Source: Ophioderma brevispina (taxonomy: Eukaryota > Echinodermata > Ophiuroidea > Amphilepidida > Ophiodermatidae). Taken from it: 64,000 nt of DNA. Position numbers and translations under genes: made by a program. Where the stretch lies: NCBI GenBank assembly GCA_023653785.1, contig JAMKCH010012716.1, forward strand, positions 37,898-101,897, given 5' to 3'. Numbering within the stretch: position 1 is the stretch's first letter; the number at the start of each line of letters is the position of its first letter. Under the pieces are notes generated by a model. That model did not search any database. It was not told the DNA's origin and saw only the letters and a list, made by a program, of their open reading frames with translations. Shown one piece after another: positions 1 to 11,999 of the stretch.

Positions 1-430
1 TACCACTGGTGGGAACAGACAGAAAGGCCGGGAATCTCATTGCTGTTTGATCACCAGGCAATAAGCCTTCTTCAAACTAGAGGAAAAGGACGTGCCAGAA
101 GTGGTGTTCAATTAGAAAGCAAATCCATCACCGATATGGGTGGAAGCAAATTTCACACTGGCATTCTGTGTTGCTAACTGGGTAGGCACCACAACTTTGT
201 AATTCACGAGCATTTTTATTCATTTGGATTTCGCAAATAAAATTAAAGCGAAATGCTGTGGTTCAAGTGATGTAGGTATTTAAAGAATAAGGGCTACAAA
301 AAATGAAGTGATTTCCTTGGCTGGTATTCTTGAAGGGACGTAGTTTAGAGCCAGGTTTAACCAGGGTTAGTCCTACCTAAGCTGGACCTTTTCCCCCTTT
401 CACATACTCTAAACAGTGCGCTAATGTAAG

Positions 431-800
431 GCCAATGAAAGTCAATGTTATGTTTCCCTATAAAATGTTTTTTCAGATCAAGCAATGAGGCCAACTATTT
501 TAATTATTCATTGTTCGTAATTTTGCAGGAACAGCCATTTCACCAAACCCTCAGCATGCTCTAATACCTACAATATTGTGTTTAAAACACTACCCTACAT
601 TTGGAAATGATTGGACAACTGTTCTTTGGTTTAAAATCTACTAAAATCGCCAATCACAAGGTGTGATCACAAAAAGAAACCTTTATATTTCCTTGCAAAA
701 ACAAAATAATGAACTTTTTAGGGATTCCAGCATCTCAAACGCGGGCAAAAATTCATAATGCGGGCGGGTTAGGGAAAAATACATCGACTTTCAGATTGAC
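431..800 (+). repeat. dispersed ~370-bp repeat, copy 1
   Basis: AAGGCCAATGAAA, GAACAGCCATTT, CAACTGTTCTTTGGTTTAAA, AACCTTTATAT and CGCGGGC...GCGGGCGGGTTA occur in the same order at 33,265-33,640. It is non-coding and old. Confidence 0.8.
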
Positions 801-1084
801 TAATGGGTGAGAAAATAGCCCCATATGATGATTTTCCCACCTGTTACATAACTTTCAACAGTATTTTGAAAAGAAAAAAGGTCCACTGATGATTTGAAGG
901 TGATTTGTATCCTAGCATCTTTTTTGTATGGTCCAGCCCAGGGGCATACAGCGATAGGTCGGTGTTGGGGGGGGGGCATGCTGATTTCCAGGTGTTTATC
1001 ACTTTGGCCCAGTGTTGTAAAATACAGGCATTACTTTTTGCCCAAAATTACCAAATCTTTTCACCGACTCCTGAAACACTCTGA

Positions 1085-1300
1085 ATGGGGGGGGGGGTAG
1101 GGGAAAGATACATCACAACTTCCATACTCTTTATCTTTACCTTCCTCTCTACCTCTTCCCTTGCCCCCCTTCAACAGCTCTTTCCTTCTTTCTGGCTTTG
1201 CTTTCCAACTTATTTTCCTGTCCAGCCAGACCCGTTTTTTTTGGTTTGGGTGGGGGCGTGTGTGTGTGTGTTGTATGTGTTTTGTGTATAATATGCAAAA
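1085..1300 (+). repeat. pyrimidine tract plus GT run, copy 1
   Basis: About 100 bases almost purely of C and T are followed by GGTGGGGGCGTGTGTGTGTG. The same layout occurs at 22,225-22,390 and, inverted, at 22,850-23,090. Confidence 0.65.
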
Positions 1301-2538
1301 ACTTCAGTTAATGTGTGAGTGCATTTATTTTTTTTGTGTTTATGCATGAATTTCAATTTAATTTGGTCCATTTATGGGTTGAATCTTTTTTTCTAGAGGA
1401 GATCAAATCTGCAAGAAAGGAGACAAAAAAAAAAAATTCAAGGAGCGGGGATTGTCAAACAATTACCAGATACGATTACTGGAAAGGTTACTCAATGCAT
1501 TCACTCAGTGGAATGCCCAAACGATGACTTTTTGTTAGATACACTTGTATTTTAGATATGATGGTAGTGGCCCTTGAAACATTACTGCATTCTTGATTAG
1601 TTTCATTTCACAACTGCTCTTTACTCTACGCGTGATTTGCACAAACTGGCTGCAGGTTTCAACGCTGAAATTTCAGATACTGTTTTTCTAGATTTTAACA
1701 AAGCAAGCATATGGTCCCTCCAAAGATCATCAAATACCATTAATACACAATGATGATATGAAACATTATAGAAAGAAATCTTAAAACAATGAATTCTTCA
1801 GACTTATTTAATAACACCAACTGCAAAATCAGCAACCCCACCACCCCATAGGGCCTACTCCAATTACAACACAAGGCCTTCAAGCTTTCACAAGGCCTTG
1901 ATACTTCAGTTCATACTTGTAAAGTTCAAAGATAGTGATTTATCCCCCACAATCCAAGAGTAATTGTCACCACACTATACGTGCAATCATATAAGATGAA
2001 CAATGACACTTTGATAAAGTACATTGGATAACTAGAGTCATAATGCAACCTTGGGTGAATATACATAATAGCTATAGCGTTTTTGGCACCAACTTGGAGC
2101 CTCCCTCTGGAAAAAATGGCTAGAATATAGTGCAAAAGAATGGGGTCACGTTCCACCTTACACCGAATAAGGTATAACCCTGTGATGTATTTTAAAGGAA
2201 TTTTGAAGGTTGCTGGAGTGCAATGACTGACTACACCACATTTTAAATACACATAATTGCTCTCCAGGGGGAGATCTATCTCTCTGCACCCTATAGTGTG
2301 AATTTATGGCCTGTTTAATCGTACAGGCTGTAAGGACTAGTACTTTCTGAGGAGTTTGGGAGACTGACGCAAAGTGAGTTTGATGAATGTAGGGTCAGGG
2401 GACGGGTAAAATGATGTGCTAAGAAAAATTAAAAATCAAGAGAAGAGAGTTTACAAAGATGTTCAAATGGCACAAGTGCTTTAATATGTTAATAGTCCGA
2501 CTTTTTAGATGTTTTCTCCCTCAAATGGAAGTATAACC
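1301..2538. other. no gene seen
   Basis: AT-rich intergenic DNA with short runs; the 108-codon - strand frame at 1,926-2,252 has no recognisable homology. Confidence 0.5.
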
Positions 2539-2766
2539 AAAAACATCCGATTACAAATTTTGAGTCGGTCCAAAATTTTTTGAGTTTGGATAGTTGAAGC
2601 ATAATTGTGTACTAAATTGGCTGATAGGTCAGTGTGTGTTAATTAATGTGGTCGATCAAATTTGGAGACGTTTTTGTTCATAACATCCAAAGGAAACATT
2701 TCCTGGGCATGTTATTTCACTGAGAGAATGAGAAAAATATTAACTTTCTTCTGATACCAAATCTCA
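2539..2766 (+). repeat. local direct duplication, copy 1
   Basis: Nearly identical to 2,903-3,124, differing by a 6-base TTAATT present only here. A poly-T run follows immediately. Confidence 0.95.
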
Positions 2767-2902
2767 TTTTTTTTTTTTTTTTTTTTATCAGTAACAGCTG
2801 AGAAGGGTAAACAATAGATGGGCTGTGTACACACAATTAAGAACTGAGTACCACTGCATGAGGGTTTGGTCAATTCAGGATTAATCTTCTGCCTGGCAGA
2901 AG

Positions 2903-3124
2903 AAAAACATCCGATTACAAATTTTGAGTCGGTCCAAAATTTTTTGAGTTTGGATAGTTGAAGCATAATTGTGTACTAAATTGGCTGATAGGTCAGTGTG
3001 TGAATGTGGTCGATCAAATTTGGAGACGTTTTTGTTCATAACATCCAAAGGAAACATTTCCTGGGCATGTTATTTCACTGAGAGAATGAGAAAAATATTA
3101 ACTTTCTTCTGATACCAAATCTCA
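2903..3124 (+). repeat. local direct duplication, copy 2
   Basis: This is the second copy, 364 bases downstream of the first. The near identity implies a recent event or an assembly artefact. Confidence 0.95.
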
Positions 3125-3740
3125 AATTTGATTAAGTGGGTGGGGGAGGGGGAACCAAGTTGTCGATTGGTCACCCATCTTCAGGATCTTTACGAACAGA
3201 ACTGCTAGCAGAAGGTACCTACTGAAATTAAATACTTATATCAGTTTCTGTTTTCCAGAAGTGTGCCTTTTAAATTTACAAAATAGTCAAATATGGTCCA
3301 GATTTGTGGTGCTACGTTAACAAAATTGCCACGTTACAGCTCAGCTGAACCTCCATCCATTTGAGAATACCGTCCATGACTCATTTCATCAGAATCCATC
3401 ACCCCTACTCATGCCCATCATTTTTCAACTAATGTGCAAATTTATTGGCTACACAGAATTCAGCCCTGAAATTCGTTCCACCACACCAATTCCCAAGAGG
3501 AGGTACTGCAAAAGTGATAATTTCCGCGTGTAATTTTTTTCGCGTTTTCTGTATTTAACATTTTTCTTGCTTGTTTTTAAATTCGCTCTTTTCAGCTATC
3601 TTACATAGACCTACACACACAAAATAAATCATTTTCCGCGAGTTTTTATTTTCGCGCATAGCTCAGAAGTGGCGCGAAAAGCGCGAAAATTATGTAGCGC
3701 GAAAATTTAGGTTCTCCACCCCTATTCCAAAGGAGGGTCC

Positions 3741-3955
3741 AGTGTTTCTTCCACAATGCAATTCTTCCAACAATTTTTGTGCACTGGTTGTCCACATGAA
3801 TTTATAGTGACAAAACAGTACTTAAATTGCAAAATTAGGATGAATTCTTTGACAGAGAATTAAGACTGTTTATGTTAGTACTTTTGTCACTATAAAATCA
3901 TGTGACAACCAGTGCAAAAATTGTATTGGAAGAATTGCATTGTGGGAAGAACACT
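3741..3955. mobile_element. foldback MITE with ~80-bp inverted repeats (copy 1)
   Basis: The left arm is AGTGTTTCTTCCACAATGCA, then ATTCTTCCAACAATTTTTG and CACTGGTTGTCCACATGA. It pairs with the right arm ending GGGAAGAACACT over roughly 80 bases with few mismatches. There is no coding sequence. Confidence 0.88.
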
Positions 3956-3999
3956 CCACCTCCTCTTCCAATTCCCTCATATTTCATCTACTCAGCATC

Positions 4000-5110
4000 T
4001 TATAGTTACAATACTAAATGACTTCTTCAATATATAAATCACCTTTTCTGTAAAAATATTGGCTTGTCTTTCTTCATTACTTTAGCACCTCGGGAGATCG
4101 CTTCTGGTGTGACCCTTGAAGCTACTGTGAAAGTGGCAATTTTCTAGCGATTAATTTTTTTTTGGCACTGAGCAACCTCTCTGACCTCCTTGCGTGTTGT
4201 TACTTTTTTAGTTAATGCGTTTCCTAAGGCCAATACAATAAACGAATACTTGCATGTAAGCTTACAATTCAGGCATGCTCCTGGCTGAATGTAAAGCAGA
4301 GCAATAATTCAGGCTATTCCAATTTTCAGCAAGGAGCGAGGGTGGGGAAAAATTACACTTTTTTGTGAATTTTCTACATAATGACTCTAAAGGACACAAA
4401 GTTCAAAATAATTTCACATCCAAAGGTTCCTAGATGGAGGTGGTGTGTTGCTGTTTTTTTTAATTTTTCACAATGCATTGTAGCCCAGTTATCCAGTTTG
4501 GATGGAACTGATGAGCCACTTGCACGTGCTTGTTCTGATCCTCTTTGGGACTCCCTCACATTCCACAAAATTAGGACCAAATTTGCTACAGATAAAAAAC
4601 AGTATTTTTCTCATTGTTTGAACTGAACACAACTAATATAATAATACTTTTTTAAATCTGACTGGTTTGGTGGTGGTGGTGGTGGGGGAGGGGGATAGCG
4701 AGGAATCAAACCCTTACCCATTTCCAAAGGTCTAATGAGTTGGCTTTCTTCTGACACCAAAAATTTTGACCACTTCCACGGTAAAATCAGGGGTCCTGAG
4801 GACGAGGTTATTCGCAATCGATCAGCCTCTTTAAAAAAAAAGGTTCTTTTATTGTCAGAATTGATCTGAAACATGGGCTTGTTAAAAGCGACACCATAAT
4901 TATGTATGTCTTTACCTTGGATGTCACAAGTGCAGGTCTTCCTTTCCAGTCACAAGCCCAATACGATTGGGTGGACATGATGTTTCATCTCCGACAGAGT
5001 AAATCGATTAAGGCGACAGCAATGAATCTTAAAATAGCCATCTACTGTAAAGAATTTGGATTTCACCCGTTTGAAACCCCTTCCTTATATTCCTATTGAA
5101 AGTTAGCATT
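4000..5110. other. no gene seen
   Basis: Intergenic DNA with a short TGG repeat at 4,666-4,694. Three overlapping frames of 65-87 codons lie on both strands and none is recognisable. Confidence 0.5.
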
Positions 5111-5112
5111 TG

Positions 5113-5180
5113 CACCTGCCCCTTCCTTTAGCAATCATAACTTAACATGAGGTGGGTGGAAATAGCGATATTCTGATTCA
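5113..5180 (+). repeat. short dispersed repeat (pair with 6.60 kb)
   Basis: TTCCTTTAGCAATCATAACT, ATGAGGTGGGTGGAA and CGATATTCTG recur at 6,606-6,662. Confidence 0.7.
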
Positions 5181-5261
5181 TTTTACAAAGGAGTTAAAAG
5201 GTGCCAGGAAGAAAAAGAAACCTTAAAGTAACATCATATCAAGGATTTTAGTACAAGAAGG

Positions 5262-5358
5262 CCCCCATCTGCAATAGCTGTCATTTGTTGGTTGTGTTAT
5301 TTATTAAAGTGTTATAACCGGCCCCAAATGAACAGTGGCAGCTATTGCAGAAGAGGGC
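5262..5358. repeat. foldback repeat
   Basis: GGCCCCCATCTGCAATAGCT and AGCTATTGCAGAAGAGGGCC are inverted copies about 60 bases apart. Confidence 0.7.
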
Positions 5359-6599
5359 CTTTTTGCTCTTAACCCTCGATATATGCAAAGAAGTGGATTC
5401 ATACCAGATGCAAAACCTGCCACTCTTCCCAGGAAAAAGGGGGGGGTTGGAGGGGCAATCAACTTAATTCCCGGTAGCGACCCGCCCCCACGAGCACGCA
5501 GCCCCCCAACTTCCAAAATTGAGGTTCTCGGCGAACTGGATTTTGCCCAGTCTGAAAGGAGGGTCTGAAATTTGAGAAATTTGCAGGCTTTGGGACTAAA
5601 AACTTGGTTAAAATTTGGCTTCTGCGGCAACAAACTTTCTCAAAGAAGACCTTAAAAAAAATGTTATGGTTTTCAACGGAAGTCTTAGGAACTGTGCAGA
5701 TGTGTGGTGGAATGACGTCTTTAGGGCCTCACCACACCATATATTCTCTTGTCAAATCCCCACCCTTTCTAACCGTCTGGTAGAGGCCTTCACACCAAAT
5801 GTGCTTGAGCAGTCACAGGCAAATATGAAATCTGCTGACATCCAAATAGCCAAGGCACTGGCATGACCAATGACATGGCATGTGAGTTGCTCCTTTGGAG
5901 CTCATTGATACTATATCTGACAAGGGAACCAAATGACAATTGTGAGGATGTGCACATGAGATAAACCATGGTAACATGAGTAAGTCTAATCCCCAACATC
6001 CATCCAATATCTAGCCTAACTGAAGGGAAGGTAAGGATAGAAGTTAAAGAAGACTGCTGGCACATCTTGGCTGGGAATGAACCAGGGGGCCCCATCACAT
6101 GACAGGGAGGGCAAGCATGAGGGTCGTCACGCCAGCCAGTGATTTTATCATCTACCCTGAAGCAGGGTTGCAGCTAGCAAGTTTTAGTGGATGGGTGTTA
6201 TTTGAGGAATTTGACATTATGTTATACTGTTTTACCTAAAATTGTCTAAATTGCAAAAAATGATTAGAATTGTCCATTTTTTGCTCTTGAGTGGTGGGCC
6301 TCTAGAGTTAAGTTGGTTGTTCGGGTGGCCTCTGAAGCTGAGTAGTGGGCTCTGAAGCTGAGTGGGGGCTCTCGCCCCCATCCCACGTAGCTACATTCCC
6401 TGTCTATGTGGTTCTTATATGATGATTGTCATCGAATTATTTAGTCTTAGTGCAATTTTTTCAAGAATTCCCAGTGGCTGGTATTTCTGGGATTTGGGCA
6501 TGTTAGGGTTATAGTTAAGTAACATGCATATCCAAAGCATTTGATCCAACCTATGTGACAAGTCTGCCTTTTATAGTTTGGGGTTAGCAATTAGCATAT

Positions 6600-6665
6600 G
6601 CAGCTGCCATTTCCTTTAGCAATCACAACCCAATTATGAGGTGGGTGGAATATCGATATTCTGTC
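6600..6665 (+). repeat. short dispersed repeat (pair with 5.11 kb)
   Basis: TTCCTTTAGCAATCACAACC and ATGAGGTGGGTGGAATATCG match 5,118-5,170. C/G-run debris follows to 6,850. Confidence 0.7.
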
Positions 6666-7579
6666 CTCAGGTTCATCAGGTGAGACCAACAAACCTTAAA
6701 ATAACCCACCAACAGAACATCCAACCAAAGCGCCCTTCGAGAGGGGGAGGTTCCTTAGAAGTTAGGCCCCCCCCCCCCTTGGGGAAGGGGTTTCGGGTTT
6801 CCATGTGAGACCCCCCCCCTCCCTGGTACAGGTCCAAAGGCAGTACTCTTCTGGAAGTCAAGAGGCAAAACTTGTATCCCTCTCACGGACCATAGTAACA
6901 GCCCTAGATTTGAAGCAATTTATATTTCTTTCAATTTGCACACCATTTTATAATCAAAATGTATGAATTTTTATGTCAATATTGAAATGGGTTGATTTCT
7001 TTAAAAACAACTTTAAAAATAGTTTGAATTTCTAAACAAACCAAATGAATGGATCATTACAATAAGTTTGATACTTTGAAATGGGTTGCATTTCTACCCA
7101 ATTTAGAGGGCATACTTGTGCCCCATTTTGACATCACAACACCCCCACCACCCCATCAGATATTGTATATTTTGGCAACTTAGCAAAGGTGTTGTTACTT
7201 TTGTGTTTGATCAATATGCACCATTAATTAATGTATTGCTAAACATTTCACACATCCATAATTTCACCATTCTTGAGGCTAGATTCATGGAATGAAATCA
7301 TTCAAATAAACTCTCATAAAAGTAACATGTATTTTTTTTTTTTTTTTTTTTACCTTATCTTGAAAAGTAAAGGTTAAAGCTTTATAACATAATAAAAAAA
7401 AAGAGGTTAACACACACAAAAACAGACATGCAATTCTAGGCGAAAGGGTCAAACCAACATGAATTGACACAAAATCCAGAGTTAAACCAGGCTAACGATG
7501 GCCATTTCCATAAAAATCTCATGCCCCACTGATAACAAGAAATTTTAAGATTTTTTATGAATCAAAGGGAATGTAAACA

Positions 7580-7898
7580 CAGGGCCCTGGGGGTTTATTG
7601 AGCCCATCCCACAATCGCACCAGGGAAGGGGCATTTCCCCTAAATTTTTTCTTCGCCCAGTTTTGCCCCCCTGCGGGTGGGCCGAACGAAAAATGACAGA
7701 TTTTTGGCCCCCCCAAAATAAGACAATTGGGACCTAAAATCACCAAATTTTTGCAAAAAAAGAAAAAAACTAAAAAATCAATAAATTTTAAAATTTCCAA
7801 AATTTTGATATTTTGACCCCCCAGAATTCATTTTTGACCCCAAAATTCACTTTCCCTGTTTGCCCCCCCCCCGAAAAAGAGGTCTGGCGCCACCCCTG
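7580..7898. mobile_element. CAGGG-ended MITE with G/C runs
   Basis: It starts CAGGGCCCTGGGGGTTTA and ends GGCGCCACCCCTG; CAGGG termini are usual for hAT-like MITEs. Inside are several short runs of C and paired AATTTT stretches. No matching 8-base target duplication was found, so the superfamily is a guess. Confidence 0.5.
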
Positions 7899-9306
7899 TA
7901 TCAGTGCATAAAGTTATTAAAACTCACATGGTTATGCTGAAAATGGAATAGAGTTCAAAGTGATCAACAAACACCACAACACCAATCTTGCTTGCAAGAC
8001 GTAATAGGTGCTAAAATGAGAGCAGACACATCAGCGATGCTGCTATGAATGTATAAACCGGTATAAATAACACTAACCACATGCTTTCTATTTATACAAA
8101 ATACGTACATTTGTATCTAAAAATTATTCTCAAGTAGGGGATAATGCATTCCAATTTAATAAAGATGAAGGCTCACTGTAGTTTGAGTTAACACTTGAAA
8201 AATAATCGACCGGATAATTGCTCATTTACCACACATCCTGAGGAGAAAAGTAGGGGAGAATTAACGCGGGGGGGGGGGGTTGATTATTTTGAGAGGAACA
8301 GACCTTTCAAAATGATCCCATCTGTAGAGATCGTAATACGGCCATAAAAATGGAGTATTTACCAAATCCTGTGTAGGCCTGTTTACACTGGCGCTTATGC
8401 AGCATGAATAGTTCTGACGGTGATATCTTCAAGGGAGCATTTTCAATTCACTAAGTTTTCTGAGTCTGTAAAGTTCCAAAGGCATTTCTTATGTTAGGCA
8501 TCTCATTTTGATTATGCCATGCATGTCTAAAATATCAATTTTAAAACTGAAAATGGGACTACCTGATCTGAATTTGTATGGGTAAATTTGATATGCATCA
8601 AGATTTACAATTTTTCTTGTTTTTTGTATGTAAAAAACTTAATTTGGTGACTTTTTATGGGGCAGGACCTTTACCTAAGGAACAAAATAATAAGACTTAT
8701 CAAAAAGTATCTTATTTCTTTAAAAATACACACATCATTGCTTCCCATAGATTGAGCTGTGATGCAAGTTCATCAAGAAGATTTCGCCTCTCATTTGAAC
8801 GGGACTTTGTGATTTATATAGCGTATGTTTTATTGGTTTAGATTTAATATTGCAGGAAAAATAAATAAGTGCTACACCCACACTCGTGGGATGCACACGC
8901 TTGGCCGGCTGCACCCTCGAGAGGAATCTATGTTTAGATTTGTCATATGCATGTGACATTGCAATTTATACTAGGCCTATGCTTACTGAACTATAAATTT
9001 CCTGAAGTGTATCCAATTATTAAGGCAAAAACAATAGTACGACCTGGGCCACACTTCATTTTGTAATCCATAGCCTAAACTTATTTTACTCTAAGCTGTT
9101 CTAAATGCCATATGTCAAATATTTTTGTTCACTTTATCCCTGTAAATACTTATCCAATCCACAGGAGATTCACAAAAAAATTGATTATTAGATCGGTGCG
9201 TACAATGCGAAGTACAAAAAAGACATGCAAAACATTCAATAACCTCTCCATATTCACATAACAGACAATCTGATTGCATCATACCGAGTACATAATTACA
9301 AAATTC

Positions 9307-9662
9307 TTAAAGGTGCAACAAGAGATTGAGGCACCCAAATATTGTGTCATAATAGTAATTGCATATAGGACTAGACACTGAAATAGATTTTCTTACCTGT
9401 AGTGTGGCTAACAGAAAAAGTCTTAAAAGAGAGGAAAACATGTTTCTGATTTGCTTGTATTTCAATATAAATCATAGGCTGAATTTTGTATTTGCTCCTA
9501 TACGAAATTAGAAATTTCAAATTTGTTGTACCAAAGAAACATTTCTCAGCTTAATTCCTTTCAGATGGGGTTATTTTTTATCATCAGGGCAAAAATTAGA
9601 ACTTTCGTTTTTTTAGGGACACCTTTTATGTGAAATCTGATAATCTCTTGTTGCACCTTTAA
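9307..9662. mobile_element. TTAA-flanked MITE (piggyBac-like)
   Basis: TTAAAGGTGCAACAAGAGAT at 9,307 is matched exactly by the reverse complement at 9,642-9,662. This gives perfect 21-base terminal inverted repeats inside a TTAA target duplication. The 356-base element is non-coding. Confidence 0.88.
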
Positions 9663-9685
9663 CCCTATACCACTTTTCTTATAGT

Positions 9686-11990
9686 GTCCAACCGATCACC
9701 CCAGTTCTGAATTCACCGATCGCCGATTAATTTAGGTTTAACCGGCCGATCCGATGCCGATTACCGATTTATGTTGTATTAACCCCAACTACACTACAAA
9801 GCAGATACAGTAACAAACTACGCCGGTAAATTTGTCCCTGTGTGTTGTGTATATATTTACAGTGGTATACCTAAATTCATGGATCTCCAAACTCAACTTG
9901 TTGGTAATAAAATATAGCCACCAAAAGGTCTATGTGTGTGTTCCTTATTATTATTATAAAGTTCATATTTGTGGTGATGTTTTGGTCTCTAGAGCGCTCC
10001 AAATATGTAGGTGTTAAGATGTCTGAATCGCCACGTAAAATTTCTGTGAAATTCTAAAGGTGACTATGCAGCATTCTCAAACTCACGATCGCGGTGTCGC
10101 CTATGGATGAAGTTTTCCCGAGTCGTCAAGATGGGATATTTTGAAACAGTGCAAGGTCATTTTGAAACCTTATGCTTATAGTAGATATGAATATATTCTG
10201 GAGATTCTTGAAACAATCACCATGGTGTGACCAAGGAAGCCGTTGAATGCTCTCTTTTCAAGGCCCATTTTGGCTAAGGTACAAGTCATGTTTACAATGA
10301 CATAGAAATTAATGCATAGCAGCATTGCGTAATCTATTATTTGTCCAGCTCAAAACCACGATGGCTTGTACACGGAATGCGGGGTTAGCTGGGGTCAGGA
10401 TGAATTGAGCATGTCAGTACATATGCATATTATTTATCAAGCTTAATTTTGTTTAGGATACATCAAAACGTTCACACGTAATTCAGGTACTGATATGCAA
10501 TATTGTACACAAATCCAACGCAAGAAAATGCACTTTATTTTCTTTTCTATAGCAAGATCAAACAATTGTAAAGTTTAATAAATGACAAGTTGACAATCGC
10601 TAAGATTTCGTCAATGTCATTATTCTATTCACTTACTCAAAGGAAATTAGCCCTTCCATGACAACTAGCTGCAGCAAAGCCGGCACAAGACGATGTTTGT
10701 GATGGCATTTGCCGACACTCCGATATAATTTTGAGGACATTGTCAATACAACTCGCGCCGTACCAACTAGGAGAAACCAAACCAACCGGAAATCGCAAGA
10801 AGTTGAATCTTGATCTTTTTACCGCCCTAGATTGCAATGGCCCGCCAGACGGCGGCCAAGCCTCTTTAGACACAGCCAAGCAATCAAACTAGACTACAGA
10901 ACACAACCTTTCCAGCAACCATAAACAAATTAAGCGCTGTATTGATGTGTGTCATGGAGTGTTTTTTATGGCTCCGAACGGTTGTGGAATAAGATAATTG
11001 CTTTAATCACATATTAAAAATTGTAGGATTTTTCAATTTTGTGATTTAATACTTTAACACTAATCGGCGACGTCTAAAATTGGGATTTCTCTTGGCCGGC
11101 CACCGCCTAATGCCCGCAGTGATTTTGACCCCCGGTACCTTGATCAAGATTAAGTTTTGTGGCTCGGCAACGGGCCAAATGCTGGTCTGTGATTAGAATG
11201 GATCCACCCCGCTCAGGTTAACTGCCACGCACGTGGTAGTCTAAATTAGACAACTCGGGGGAAGTCCCGGGGGAAGATTCCCCGAATCTTCTCGCTACCT
11301 TCATACACTGCACGTAAATCAAATCACTAACCATTTTTTTAATTATTGCGGATTGAAGTGCTCCAGCTAGGTCCTTCTTCACTGTTCACGTTCATTTTTG
11401 AACATTGTGAACATCAGACAGACAATAAGAATCATTCTAGGGTGTTTTTATCGTAAAATATTGTATAATTAACCATGTCAAGGACAAATAACAAATTACG
11501 ACTGTTCGGATTCGCGGGTCATAGAGTATAGGCTTGAGATTTCACAGTGTACTGCTAATGTATTAATTCTTGGCAAACCTGCATTGACATTTACTCATAG
11601 GAGTAATACCCTTAAGAATGTTAGTATAACCAGCTGAATAATAGTTTCTTGCAGTTTTAGATCATTTCTTAGATCCCTATAATATTATTGGGTCTTCCCC
11701 ATTTCCATTCCGAATCATTGTGTGGTGTGTGCATAATTGCGATGTTAATTTCAGTTGATTAATTCCGTCATTATGTAATACGTAAAGTAAGCAGGAAAGT
11801 CGGGAGTTTGAAAAGGATTGTCAACCAAAATGAAGCCTTAGTAGCGCTTTGTCATAATGATTGATCGGGTCGTCAGATCGGTAAATGAAGGAAATTTCAC
11901 CGATGACGATTCAGATTCGAAAAGCTTAAATTATCGGACCGAAAAAAAGCTAAGGAAACTCCCCCATTGCGATCGGTTGGACTAAATTTC
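9686..11990. mobile_element. candidate hAT-like element with ATCGG subterminal repeats
   Basis: The left end is TAGTGTCCAACCGATC and the right end, inverted, TTAGTCCAACCGATC. Within 100-150 bases of each end there are many short ATCGG/CCGAT motifs, a layout known for hAT subterminal repeats. The 2.3 kb between has no transposase that I can recognise; the best frame (10,637-10,879, - strand, 80 residues) has no known motif. No target duplication was found. A similar ATCG-rich snippet stands at 39,612-39,672. Confidence 0.4.
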
Positions 11991-11999
11991 GTTTTAATT

